Source of the DNA: Bacillota bacterium
GTDB lineage: Bacteria; Bacillota; Clostridia; Acetivibrionales; DSM-1351
Direction of reading: 5' to 3'
Assembly: GCA_023412275.1 (NCBI GenBank)
Contig: JAEYNY010000198.1
Location: 1 to 21,426 of the forward strand
DNA: 21,426 nt
The notes beneath the pieces were generated by a model, which was not told where the DNA came from, did not search any database, and saw only the letters and a program-made list of their open reading frames with translations. Positions 1 through 7,658 of the stretch are shown here, one piece after another (position 1 is the first letter of the stretch; each line of letters begins with the position of its first letter). Position numbers and translations under genes: made by a program.

Positions 1-2
1 GA

Positions 3-113
3 GAATTATTTGAGGCTGTTTGTGCAGAATGTGGGCAAACCACAAAGGTTCCGTTCAAACCTCATTTAGATAAGCCTGTATTATGTAGCAAATGTTTTGC
101 TAATAAAAAATAG
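3..113 (+). CDS. CxxC-x17-CxxC zinc-ribbon protein, 3' end only
   Basis: The window opens inside a reading frame that ends at the TAG at 111-113; the start lies upstream. The 36 visible residues contain CAEC, 17 residues, then CSKC, with the sequence VPFKP between them. This pattern (two CxxC pairs 17 residues apart) is typical of small clostridial and candidate-phylum proteins carrying a predicted zinc ribbon, often as one or two copies. The four cysteines very probably bind one zinc ion; beyond that the function is unknown. A terminator-like hairpin follows 38 bases later, so this is probably the last gene of its transcript. The N-terminal part cannot be judged from this window. Confidence 0.75.
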   Translation, partial: ELFEAVCAECGQTTKVPFKPHLDKPVLCSKCFANKK

Positions 114-150
114 TACATACTTAATAGACATATTAATAAAAAATATAATT

Positions 151-195
151 GGGTTGACTGTAAGGATTATTCTATCTGAGAGTCAACCTGTTTTT
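151..195 (+). terminator. Rho-independent terminator after the zinc-ribbon gene
   Basis: GGTTGACT at 152-159 pairs perfectly with AGTCAACC at 181-188, around a 21-base loop. TG and a run of five T (191-195) follow. The T-run and position suit termination of the upstream gene. The long loop makes it weaker than the other terminators in the window. Confidence 0.7.
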
Positions 196-226
196 ATATT
201 AACAATTTTACGGCGGGTTTTTATAG

Positions 227-302
227 TTATCCACAGTGGAAAATTCCTATATTATAAGTTATAAACAAGGTTATGCACATTATCCACAGAAACATATACA
301 CA
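227..302 (+). promoter_or_regulatory. Cluster of DnaA boxes
   Basis: Two exact TTATCCACA boxes (227-235 and 280-288) and one TTATGCACA box (271-279) fit the bacterial DnaA box consensus TTATNCACA. The second and third are directly abutted in the same orientation. One-mismatch relatives are TTATAAACA at 259-267 and ATATACACA at 294-302. AT-rich sequence follows (about 349-400). Neither dnaA nor dnaN lies in the window, so there is no positive reason to call this the chromosomal origin. It could titrate DnaA, regulate the hpf promoter downstream, or be an origin-like site. The rest of this 402-base gap (114-515) holds a terminator and the hpf promoter, with no convincing gene. Confidence 0.6.
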
Positions 303-412
303 AAACAGGTGTTTTGTTGAATCCCTGTGTAAAACTTTTGTGATTCCAAATTGAAATTAAACATATAATAAGTTAAATTGTTATAAAATTATGTTTATTA
401 GCAAAGTTTGGG

Positions 413-442
413 GAAGGATTTTCGTGGTATAACGTAGAATAA
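413..442 (+). promoter_or_regulatory. Sigma-H-type promoter of hpf
   Basis: GAAGGATTT at 413-421 and GTAGAATAA at 434-442, separated by 12 bases, match the sigma-H consensus of Bacillus (RnAGGAwWW, 11-12 bases, RnnGAATww) at every specified position. Transcription would begin around 448-450, leaving a leader of about 65 bases before hpf. In B. subtilis the orthologue of hpf (yvyD) is transcribed by sigma-H and sigma-B, so the biology fits. No convincing sigma-A promoter was found in this gap. Confidence 0.7.
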
Positions 443-515
443 TAGATTCATAACATGTACCGCTATTGGATATTATAAAGTAATACTTAGACAAAAATGG
501 AGAGGGGCTGTTATT

Positions 516-1046
516 ATGAATATAATTATTAGCGGAAAAAATATTGAGATTACAGAAGCACTTAGAGAAAAAGTAACAAAGAGAGTAAAGAAACTGGAAA
601 AATTTTTTAGCAGCGATACTGAAGTGCATGTAACATTGAGCGTTCAGAGAGTAAGCCAGATTGTTGAAATAACAATACCATTCAACGGAGTAACATTAAG
701 AGCAGAAGATCAAAATGAAGATATGTACACATCTATCGATAGAGCAGTAGACTTAATAGAAAGACAGATAAGAAAGAACAAGACCAGACTGGAAAGAAGA
801 TTCCACGAGAATGATTTCAGAGTAGATAACTCAAAATTTAACGATGATGTTCAGGAGGAAACTGAATTCAAGGTTGTAAGGTCAAAGAGGTTTGCTGTAA
901 AGCCTATGGATGTTGAAGAGGCAATATTGCAGATGAATTTGTTGGGACATGAGTTCTTTATGTTCTACAATGCAGATTCAAGGCAGGTTAACGTAGTTTA
1001 TAAGAGAAACGACGGAAACTACGGACTGATTGAACCAGAATTCTAA
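516..1046 (+). CDS. hpf: Ribosome hibernation promoting factor, long form
   Basis: This protein of 176 residues has two domains. The N-terminal S30AE/RaiA-type ribosome-binding domain covers about residues 1-100 and starts with the typical MNIIISGKNIEITEAL. The C-terminal dimerisation domain of long HPF covers about 119-176 (KRFAVKPMDVEEAILQMNLL, then GHEFFMFYNA and VVYKRNDGNYGLIEP). In stationary phase long HPF binds the decoding region of the 30S subunit, and its C-terminal domain pairs two ribosomes into inactive 100S dimers. The ATG follows AGAGGGG at a suitable distance. The gene is monocistronic, lying between a sigma-H-like promoter and a strong terminator. Length and domain order are normal for Firmicutes. 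Confidence 0.96.
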   Translation: MNIIISGKNIEITEALREKVTKRVKKLEKFFSSDTEVHVTLSVQRVSQIVEITIPFNGVTLRAEDQNEDMYTSIDRAVDLIERQIRKNKTRLERRFHENDFRVDNSKFNDDVQEETEFKVVRSKRFAVKPMDVEEAILQMNLLGHEFFMFYNADSRQVNVVYKRNDGNYGLIEPEF

Positions 1047-1060
1047 TAACACGACAATAA

Positions 1061-1117
1061 AAAACAGTATGTATCAGTAAGCTATTTGGCCGCTGATACA
1101 TACTGTTTTATTTTTTT
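1061..1117 (+). terminator. Rho-independent terminator of hpf
   Basis: A perfect 17-bp stem (1061-1077 with 1093-1109) encloses a 15-base loop. It is followed by A and seven T (1111-1117). It begins 15 bases after the hpf stop. Confidence 0.93.
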
Positions 1118-1171
1118 GTAGGAATACGTAAAATATCAACAAATTTACATGTACAATAATAGAAAACTTGT

Positions 1172-1200
1172 TTTACATTTAACCTGTAAAGTAATATAAT
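1172..1200 (+). promoter_or_regulatory. Sigma-A promoter of the LTA-synthase-like gene, with overlapping inverted repeat
   Basis: TTTACA at 1172-1177 and TATAAT at 1195-1200 are separated by exactly 17 bases, a near-consensus sigma-A promoter. The -35 hexamer is also the left arm of an inverted repeat: TTTACA, 7 bases, TGTAAA (1185-1190). A dimeric regulator bound there would block RNA polymerase. Transcription would start near 1207, about 44 bases before the ATG. Confidence 0.75.
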
Positions 1201-1250
1201 ACATACAGTCTGATTATAAATTTATAATAATTTTCGGGAGAATTGTATTT

Positions 1251-3128
1251 ATGCTGGGAAAACCTTCATATGGAATAGTCGTGGCAAATCGCAGGGGGTT
1301 TGGCCGTAAAACGCAGATAGTTGATTATCTTACTCAGGAATGGATGTCAATATTAACTTTTGCAATACTTCTTTTTAAATCAGTAGTTCTTATGGGATTT
1401 GTGTACAGCCCGGATAAATCCATAATTAACATAGGCCGTGGTTTTGGTAATATCAGGTATATGTCTGTATGCGTAGCTTTTTTACTTATAATTGTATCCT
1501 TTAACTATTTGGCTAAAGGAAAAGGGCGGTTATGGCTTCTTCTGATACTCAATTTTTTATGTTCATTTCTTTTTGTATTTGATGCAGTGTATCTTAGGGC
1601 AAACGGGAATTTTTTATCAACTCAGCTATTGAGGCAAACCGGAAATGTAAATAATCTTTGGGGCAGCATTTTTGCAATGTTCAGGCCCTGCGATATAGTA
1701 TTTTTTATTGATATACCAATTCTTTCAGCAATACTTATAATTACAAGAAAGATGTATTACTCATCGCCATTATTTACAAGTCTGAAAACCAGACTTATTG
1801 CTTTCGGTTCATTATTTACCTTGTCTATATCCATTGTTGTAGGTAGCTATCTTGCGATTGACGTATACGGTAACAATAAATATGGTTATATTTTTCATAC
1901 CTACTGGAAGCCTGAAGCAACCATATGCAATGCGTCTCCTTTAGGATATCATGTATATGACTGCTATGTATTCTTTGCAGATTTCAGCCCATATAAAATA
2001 TCGGAAAAAGACCGTACAGCGATCCAGAAGTGGATTGACGACAAAAAGGAAAATCTGCCGGACAACAGCTATAAAGGCATGTACAAAGGTAAAAACCTTT
2101 TGGTGCTTCAGGTAGAGTCTCTGGAAAACTTCGTTATCGGACAGTCTGTAAACGGACAGGAAATTACACCTACACTGAACAAGCTTTTAAAGAACAGCAT
2201 ATATTTTGACAACTATTATACTCAGGTTAACGAGGGAACAAGTTCTGATGCAGACCTAATGACGAACACCTCTGTTTTCCCGGTTCGAAAAGGAAGTACA
2301 TTTTTCAGATTTCCATTTACGGAGTATAATTCACTTCCTAAGATAATGGAAAAGAACGGTTATTCTACCAAAGCTATTCACCCGGATGACGGTGCGTACT
2401 GGAACTGGAAAGAAGCACTGACAAACATGGGCTTCCAACAGTGTATAGATGCTAAAAACTTTAAAATGGATGAGGTAATATTCCTTGGATTAAGCGATGG
2501 TTCTTATTTCAGACAGATAAAGGATACTATTATAAAGCAGAAGCAGCCATTTTACAATTTCATGGTTACTCTTACCAGTCATTCTCCATTTGAAATGCCT
2601 AAAGAGCACCAGAATTTAAAATTGGATGATAACTTTAATAATACAAGGCTTGGGGGATACTTCCAGAGCATAAACTATACTGACAGATGTATAGGAACTT
2701 TCCTTGACGAACTTGATAAGGCAGGGGTACTGGATAATACAGTAGTAGCTATTTATGGTGATCACGATTCAGTTCATAAGTATTTTGATGACCAAATAAA
2801 AAATATAAAGCCGTCTCAAGACTGGTGGCTTGAAAATGATAAAAAAATACCACTTATATTGTATGAAAAGGGGCAGACACCTCAAGTTATTAATACAACC
2901 GGAGGACAGATTGATCTAATGCCGACGCTTTTATACTCTTTTGGAATAGATAAGAGTGAATACGAATCAACTTCATTTGGGAGAAATCTTCTCAATACTC
3001 AGCAGGACTATGTATTACTGGCTGACGGGGAATTCAGAGGAAACATTGATAAGGCTAAGCAAAAGGAACTCCTCAACGGACTTGAATATGCAGATATGGC
3101 AATAAAGACAAACTTTTTCAAAAAATAG
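1251..3128 (+). CDS. LTA synthase family membrane sulfatase-fold phosphoglycerol transferase
   Basis: The protein of 625 residues resembles lipoteichoic acid synthase LtaS. Its N-terminal third holds about five hydrophobic membrane segments (about 32-52, 69-87, 93-114, 147-165 and 182-203). An extracellular alkaline-phosphatase/sulfatase-fold domain starts at about 280. Likely metal or active-site residues are E289 (LVLQVESLEN), T330/S331 in EGTSSDAD, H444 (TSHSPF) and D504/H505 (YGDHDS). Family members transfer glycerol phosphate from phosphatidylglycerol to a lipid-anchored chain at the outer membrane face. Whether this one polymerises LTA, primes it, or modifies another glycan cannot be read from the sequence, so no symbol is given. 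The start follows GGGAG ten bases upstream. A kinase gene follows after 18 bases and is probably co-transcribed. The nucleophile motif differs from the GKTSD of S. aureus LtaS. Confidence 0.88.
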   Translation: MLGKPSYGIVVANRRGFGRKTQIVDYLTQEWMSILTFAILLFKSVVLMGFVYSPDKSIINIGRGFGNIRYMSVCVAFLLIIVSFNYLAKGKGRLWLLLILNFLCSFLFVFDAVYLRANGNFLSTQLLRQTGNVNNLWGSIFAMFRPCDIVFFIDIPILSAILIITRKMYYSSPLFTSLKTRLIAFGSLFTLSISIVVGSYLAIDVYGNNKYGYIFHTYWKPEATICNASPLGYHVYDCYVFFADFSPYKISEKDRTAIQKWIDDKKENLPDNSYKGMYKGKNLLVLQVESLENFVIGQSVNGQEITPTLNKLLKNSIYFDNYYTQVNEGTSSDADLMTNTSVFPVRKGSTFFRFPFTEYNSLPKIMEKNGYSTKAIHPDDGAYWNWKEALTNMGFQQCIDAKNFKMDEVIFLGLSDGSYFRQIKDTIIKQKQPFYNFMVTLTSHSPFEMPKEHQNLKLDDNFNNTRLGGYFQSINYTDRCIGTFLDELDKAGVLDNTVVAIYGDHDSVHKYFDDQIKNIKPSQDWWLENDKKIPLILYEKGQTPQVINTTGGQIDLMPTLLYSFGIDKSEYESTSFGRNLLNTQQDYVLLADGEFRGNIDKAKQKELLNGLEYADMAIKTNFFKK

Positions 3129-3146
3129 GGGCTTTTCGGAGGGAAT

Positions 3147-3650
3147 ATGAAAAATATTATTCTTATTGGAATGCCAAGTGCGGGTAAAAGTACTGTAGGG
3201 GTTATTGTTGCGAAGCACCGGGGAATGTCATTTATTGATACCGACGTGCTGATACAGACAACACAAGGAAGGCTGCTACAGGAAATCTTAAATAGCGATG
3301 GTACAGATGCTTTCCTTAAAATAGAAGAGTCTGCAATACAAGCCCTCAACTGTTCCGATACAGTTATTGCAACAGGGGGAAGCGTGGTATATAGTGAGAA
3401 GGCAATGGAGCATTTAAAGAAAACAGGAATAGTAATTTACCTGTATGTAGATATGGACACTGTCTACAAAAGGCTCAAAAACCTTAAAACAAGGGGCGTT
3501 GTTTTGGGCCCCGGTCAAAGCCTGGAAGACATATATAAGAAAAGACAGCCCTTGTATGAAAAGTATGCAGATATAATAATAGATTGTTCAGAGGGCTCAA
3601 TCGATTCAACAGTGGAAATGATACATGAAAAACTTGATTCCTTGTCATAA
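3147..3650 (+). CDS. Shikimate-kinase-like P-loop kinase, divergent
   Basis: This 167-residue protein has the length and fold signature of shikimate kinase. It shows Walker A GMPSAGKST (8-16), DTD (31-33), an ATGGSV segment (75-80) and a lid/C-terminal RQPLYEKYAD (133-142). Shikimate kinase (AroK/AroL) phosphorylates the 3-hydroxyl of shikimate in aromatic amino-acid synthesis. Two hallmarks differ: the shikimate-binding Arg of the FRxxE motif is replaced (FLKIEE, 56-61), and the GGG glycine motif is GGS. The gene stands outside an aro operon, behind the LTA-synthase-like gene. I call the fold with high confidence but the substrate only tentatively. A purine-rich GGAGGG lies 8 bases before the ATG. 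Confidence 0.8.
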   Translation: MKNIILIGMPSAGKSTVGVIVAKHRGMSFIDTDVLIQTTQGRLLQEILNSDGTDAFLKIEESAIQALNCSDTVIATGGSVVYSEKAMEHLKKTGIVIYLYVDMDTVYKRLKNLKTRGVVLGPGQSLEDIYKKRQPLYEKYADIIIDCSEGSIDSTVEMIHEKLDSLS

Positions 3651-3674
3651 AACTTGAAATGAAATATAATTATT

Positions 3675-3704
3675 ATGCCGGGTAGAACTTATCCGGCATT
3701 TATA
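3675..3704 (+). terminator. Weak terminator-like hairpin after the kinase gene
   Basis: ATGCCGG at 3675-3681 pairs with CCGGCAT at 3693-3699 around an 11-base gap. It lies 25 bases after the kinase stop. Only a short T-rich tail follows, so termination may be partial. Confidence 0.45.
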
Positions 3705-3765
3705 ATGTTAATTACTAATCTGATAAATTATTTTTAGCAATATACTGAGGTTACGGAGGGGAAAA

Positions 3766-6177
3766 ATGGATTTATTAAGCGGCTTAAACAGAGAACAAAA
3801 AGAAGCAGTACTTCATAATGAAGGTCCTCTTTTAATATTGGCCGGTGCGGGGTCTGGTAAAACAAGAGTTCTTACTCATAGGATAGCCTATCTTATTGAA
3901 CAACATGGAGTATACCCTTCAAATATACTGGCTATAACCTTTACAAATAAGGCAGCAAGAGAGATGAAAGAGAGAATAGCCGGACTTATAGGTGATTTGA
4001 GTAATGACATGTGGGTGGGTACATTTCACTCTATTTGTATAAGAATACTCAGAAGGGATATTGAGAAGCTTGGCTACGACAGAAGCTTTGTAATATATGA
4101 TACTCAGGACCAGCAGGTGGTAATAAAGGAATGTCTAAAAGAATTAAGCTTAAACGAAAAGAACTTTCCTCCCAAATCAGTCCTTGAAACAATAGGAAAG
4201 CAGAAGGATGAACTTATAGATGCCGAGCGTTATGAAAAACAGTACGCATCGGATTTTAGAATGGGTAAGATTGCAAAAGTTTACAAGCTTTATGAAAAGA
4301 AGCTTAAAGCAAATAATGCCCTGGACTTTGATGATATTATAATGAATACCATAAAGCTTTTCGATAAGTACCCGGAAGTCCTTGAATATTATCAAAGAAG
4401 GTTCAGGTATATTCTTGTGGATGAGTATCAGGATACTAATACTGCCCAGTACATGCTTGTCCGAAAATTATCTGAAGCACATGAAAACCTCTGCGTTGTA
4501 GGTGACGATGACCAGTCAATATACGGATGGAGAGGTGCCAACATCAGAAATATCCTTGATTTTGAGAAGGATTTCAAGAAATGCTGTACTATCAAGCTGG
4601 AGCAGAACTACAGGTCAACACAGAACATATTGGATGCTGCAAACCATGTAATCGGTAATAATACAGGCAGAAAAAGCAAGAGCCTCTGGACCGACAACAA
4701 GGGTGGAAGCAAAATAGTAATATGTGAAAATGACAATGAGCATGAAGAGGCTCTTTATACAGCAAGGGAAATTCAGCGGATAATATCTGATGAAGACAGG
4801 AAATACAAGGATTTTGCGGTACTTTACAGAATTAATGCTCAGTCCCGTGTACTGGAAGAAATGTTCATGCGGGAAGGAATACCCTACAAGATTGTTGGTG
4901 GACAGAAATTCTATGACAGAAAAGAAATAAAAGATATAATTGCTTATATGCGGTTGGTGCAAAATCCTGGGGACAATGTGAGTCTGAAAAGGGTTATTAA
5001 TGTGCCAAAAAGGGGAATAGGGGACACAACAGTTGAAAATGCAGAGGTATTAGCATATCAAAGTGGTGTATCTTTATTCACTGTAATTTCAAATACTGAA
5101 GAGTTTCCGTCGTTAAAAAGGGCTGCTCAAAAACTGGATAGTTTTTCACTTATGATAAATAAATTCAGGACTATGAAGGAAAATATGTCAATATCTCAAC
5201 TGTTGGATATTGTAGTTGAAGATTCAGGGATCCTGAGAGAGTACGAGCTTGAGAATACAGTTGAGGCTCAGTCAAGGATTGAGAATATAAAAGAATTAAA
5301 ATCCGTTGCGATGGAGTTTGAAAAACAAAGTGAGGACAATTCACTGGAAGAATTCCTTGCACATATATCTTTGGTTTCGGACATTGACAGTCTACAAGAG
5401 GATCAGGATTACGTGGTTCTTATGACAATGCACAGTGCAAAGGGACTTGAATTCCCGGTTGTATTTATTCCAGGTCTGGAAGAAGGCGTTTTTCCGGGAT
5501 ACAGGGCAATTACCGAGGGACCGGAACAGTTGGAAGAAGAGAGAAGGCTTTGCTATGTGGGTATTACAAGGGCAAGAGAGAAACTCTATTTGTCAAATGC
5601 CCGTTTCAGAACTCTTTTTGGGAATTCAAGCTACAACAGGCCGTCCAGATTTTTAGCAGAGATACCTGATGAACTTGTAGAATATCCGTTTAAAGCATCG
5701 AATAGTTCTTCAAGATCCAAGGAAACACTTTCCTGGGGTAAGGGTTCGGGTTCCGGCAATGCTCAAACATGGAGTTCAACTCAGAGTTCCGGAGCACAAT
5801 CTGCTTTTGGTACCTCAAAATTAATTCCAGCAACAACTTCAAGTACACCAGCCGGTTCAGGTTCCTTGAAGGATTTATTAAATTCAAATCTTGTAACACG
5901 TGGATTTGGGGGCAGTTCAGCAGGTACATCGGTAAAAAGTCCTGCCGGTCAGCAGAATAATGGCTTTGGACGCAGTATACCGGTGAAACCTTCATCCGGA
6001 GGTTCCAATACATCGGGTGATTTCAGCGTAGGTGATAAAGTCGAGCATAAAAAATTCGGAAAAGGAACTATTTCCAAGTCAACGGCAGACAACGGTGATC
6101 AGGTATTAGAAATACAGTTTGAAGGGGCCGGAATGAAAAGACTAATGGCTTCTATGGCAAATTTAAGAAGATTATAA
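3766..6177 (+). CDS. pcrA: ATP-dependent DNA helicase PcrA (UvrD/Rep family)
   Basis: The 803-residue superfamily 1 helicase has all the expected motifs. They are AGAGSGKT (motif I, 26-33), the ITFTNKAA segment (Ia, 57-64), LVDEYQDT (II, 217-224), DDDQSIYGWRGA (III, 247-258), LEQNYRST (IV, 278-285), MTMHSAKGLEF (V, 553-563) and ERRLCYVGITRAR (VI, 592-604). PcrA unwinds DNA 3'-5' in repair and in clearing replication-transcription conflicts. A Ser/Gly/Thr-rich, probably disordered linker of about 100 residues (about 648-751) precedes a C-terminal Tudor-like domain (about 752-803, VGDKVEHKKFGKGTI). In Bacillus that domain contacts RNA polymerase. The linker is long for the family. The ATG has a strong GGAGGGG site. 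The gene may be co-transcribed with the beta-glucosidase that follows. Confidence 0.97.
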   Translation: MDLLSGLNREQKEAVLHNEGPLLILAGAGSGKTRVLTHRIAYLIEQHGVYPSNILAITFTNKAAREMKERIAGLIGDLSNDMWVGTFHSICIRILRRDIEKLGYDRSFVIYDTQDQQVVIKECLKELSLNEKNFPPKSVLETIGKQKDELIDAERYEKQYASDFRMGKIAKVYKLYEKKLKANNALDFDDIIMNTIKLFDKYPEVLEYYQRRFRYILVDEYQDTNTAQYMLVRKLSEAHENLCVVGDDDQSIYGWRGANIRNILDFEKDFKKCCTIKLEQNYRSTQNILDAANHVIGNNTGRKSKSLWTDNKGGSKIVICENDNEHEEALYTAREIQRIISDEDRKYKDFAVLYRINAQSRVLEEMFMREGIPYKIVGGQKFYDRKEIKDIIAYMRLVQNPGDNVSLKRVINVPKRGIGDTTVENAEVLAYQSGVSLFTVISNTEEFPSLKRAAQKLDSFSLMINKFRTMKENMSISQLLDIVVEDSGILREYELENTVEAQSRIENIKELKSVAMEFEKQSEDNSLEEFLAHISLVSDIDSLQEDQDYVVLMTMHSAKGLEFPVVFIPGLEEGVFPGYRAITEGPEQLEEERRLCYVGITRAREKLYLSNARFRTLFGNSSYNRPSRFLAEIPDELVEYPFKASNSSSRSKETLSWGKGSGSGNAQTWSSTQSSGAQSAFGTSKLIPATTSSTPAGSGSLKDLLNSNLVTRGFGGSSAGTSVKSPAGQQNNGFGRSIPVKPSSGGSNTSGDFSVGDKVEHKKFGKGTISKSTADNGDQVLEIQFEGAGMKRLMASMANLRRL

Positions 6178-6201
6178 AAACAAAGGGTGGGTGTTAATTT
6201 A

Positions 6202-7554
6202 ATGGCATTCAAAGAAGGATTTGTTTGGGGTACAGCAACTGCATCATATCAGATTGAAGGAGCTGTAAAGGAAGGTGGCAGAGGTACGTCTGTTTGGGAC
6301 GAATTTTGCAGGATGAAAGGCAAAATTGCTGGCGGCGATAACGGAGACTTTGCATGTGACAGCTATCACAGGTATTCCGAGGACGTACAGCTTATGAAAC
6401 AGATTGGTATTAAAGCATATAGGTTTTCTATCAGTTGGAGCAGAATTTTACCTGACGGTACAGGTGAAATAAATATGGAAGGTGTAAATTATTATAATAA
6501 TCTTATTAATGAGTTGATTGAAAACGGCATAGAGCCATATGTAACGTTGTTTCACTGGGATTACCCCATGGAGCTTCAATATAAGGGAGGATGGCTTAAT
6601 CCTGAAAGCCCTCTTTGGTTCGAAAATTATGCGGCAATATGTTCAAGATTATTCTCCGACAGAGTAAAATATTGGGTAACCAGTAATGAATCCCAGTGTT
6701 ACATTGGATTTGGTTATGGTACAGGCTGGCATGCACCGGGCTTAACGCTTCCGATAAATCAGGTGGTAAGAGCATGGCATCATAATTTAAAGGGATTAGG
6801 ACTGGCTACAAAAGCAATACGCGAAAATGCCAGAGGGGAAGTCAAAGTTGGACTGGTGTCCTGTGGAGAAGTTGGAATTCCTGCATCAGATAGTGAGGCC
6901 GACATGCAGGCTGCACGCAATGTACTTTTTAACAGAGACCATTCAGAAGATACAATCGGTTTTGGATTTGGTGACTTGCTTGATCCTGCAATAAAGGGAG
7001 AGTATCCCGAAGGTCTGATACCGTATCTTCCTAAAGGCTGGCAGGAGGATATGAAAGATATCTGTGTTCCTCTTGATTATATAGGCATAAATGTTTATAT
7101 TGGTTCAATTGTGGAAGCGTGTGAAAATAAAAAATACAGACACCTTAAATTACCTGTAGGTATAGGACAAACTTCCATGGAATGGTCCTTTAAGCCGGAA
7201 ACTCTGTACTGGGCAACCAGATTTATATCTGAAAGATACAATTTGCCGGTATATATTACGGAAAACGGTATGGCAAATAATGACTGGATTAGTACTGACG
7301 GAAAAATTAACGATACTCAGAGAGAAGATTATATGAATCAATATCTTTCCGCTCTGTCAAAGTCTATAGATGACGGGGCCGATGTAAGAGGATATTTTTA
7401 CTGGTCACTCCTTGACAACTTTGAGTGGTCATACGGATTTGCAAAAAGGTTTGGACTAGTATACGTTGATTATAGTAATTACAGTCGTACACTGAAACAG
7501 TCGGCATTAAGGTATAAGAAAATTATAGAAACAAATGGCGAAATATTAAAATAA
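6202..7554 (+). CDS. GH1 beta-glucosidase (cytoplasmic)
   Basis: This 450-residue protein shows a full GH1 (beta/alpha)8 barrel: GFVWGTATASYQIEGA near the N-terminus, RFSISWSRILPDG (74-86), HWDYP (118-122), TSNES with acid/base E163, YITENG with nucleophile E354, and WSLLDNFEWSYGF (401-413). No signal peptide is present, so it hydrolyses imported beta-glucosides or short cellodextrins in the cytoplasm. The start is placed at the ATG at 6202, preceded by AGGGTGG; a GTG at 6187 would add five residues that overlap that ribosome binding site. It lies 24 bases after pcrA and ends at a strong terminator. The usual NEP at the acid/base is NES here. A 6-phospho-beta-glycosidase is less likely, as no associated PTS genes are seen, but substrate preference is not certain. 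Confidence 0.93.
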   Translation: MAFKEGFVWGTATASYQIEGAVKEGGRGTSVWDEFCRMKGKIAGGDNGDFACDSYHRYSEDVQLMKQIGIKAYRFSISWSRILPDGTGEINMEGVNYYNNLINELIENGIEPYVTLFHWDYPMELQYKGGWLNPESPLWFENYAAICSRLFSDRVKYWVTSNESQCYIGFGYGTGWHAPGLTLPINQVVRAWHHNLKGLGLATKAIRENARGEVKVGLVSCGEVGIPASDSEADMQAARNVLFNRDHSEDTIGFGFGDLLDPAIKGEYPEGLIPYLPKGWQEDMKDICVPLDYIGINVYIGSIVEACENKKYRHLKLPVGIGQTSMEWSFKPETLYWATRFISERYNLPVYITENGMANNDWISTDGKINDTQREDYMNQYLSALSKSIDDGADVRGYFYWSLLDNFEWSYGFAKRFGLVYVDYSNYSRTLKQSALRYKKIIETNGEILK

Positions 7555-7566
7555 AACCCAAAACAC

Positions 7567-7611
7567 AAAAAAGTTTTAGAAAAAGATAAATTTTTCTAAA
7601 ACTTTTTTTAT
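7567..7611 (+). terminator. Rho-independent terminator after the beta-glucosidase gene
   Basis: A perfect 18-bp AT-rich stem (7567-7584 with 7591-7608) has a 6-base loop (GATAAA). Seven consecutive T (7603-7609) lie at its 3' side. It starts 12 bases after the stop. The complementary A-run on the other side could let it work in both directions. Confidence 0.92.
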
Positions 7612-7658
7612 TTTAGTGTATATATAATTAAGGTACATTAAAAGGGTGGGAAAAGTAT

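Noticed and set aside
114..515. Chromosomal replication origin at the DnaA boxes
   Set aside because: dnaA, dnaN and other usual origin genes are absent from the window, and strand skew cannot be judged here; kept only as a DnaA-box cluster.
381..629. 82-codon open frame on the - strand overlapping the hpf promoter and start
   Set aside because: Low-complexity Phe/Tyr/Asn-rich translation from AT-rich DNA, and it overlaps hpf and its promoter.
3653..3670. Promoter for pcrA from TTGAAA (3654-3659) and TATAAT (3665-3670)
   Set aside because: The two hexamers are only five bases apart, which cannot serve sigma-A.
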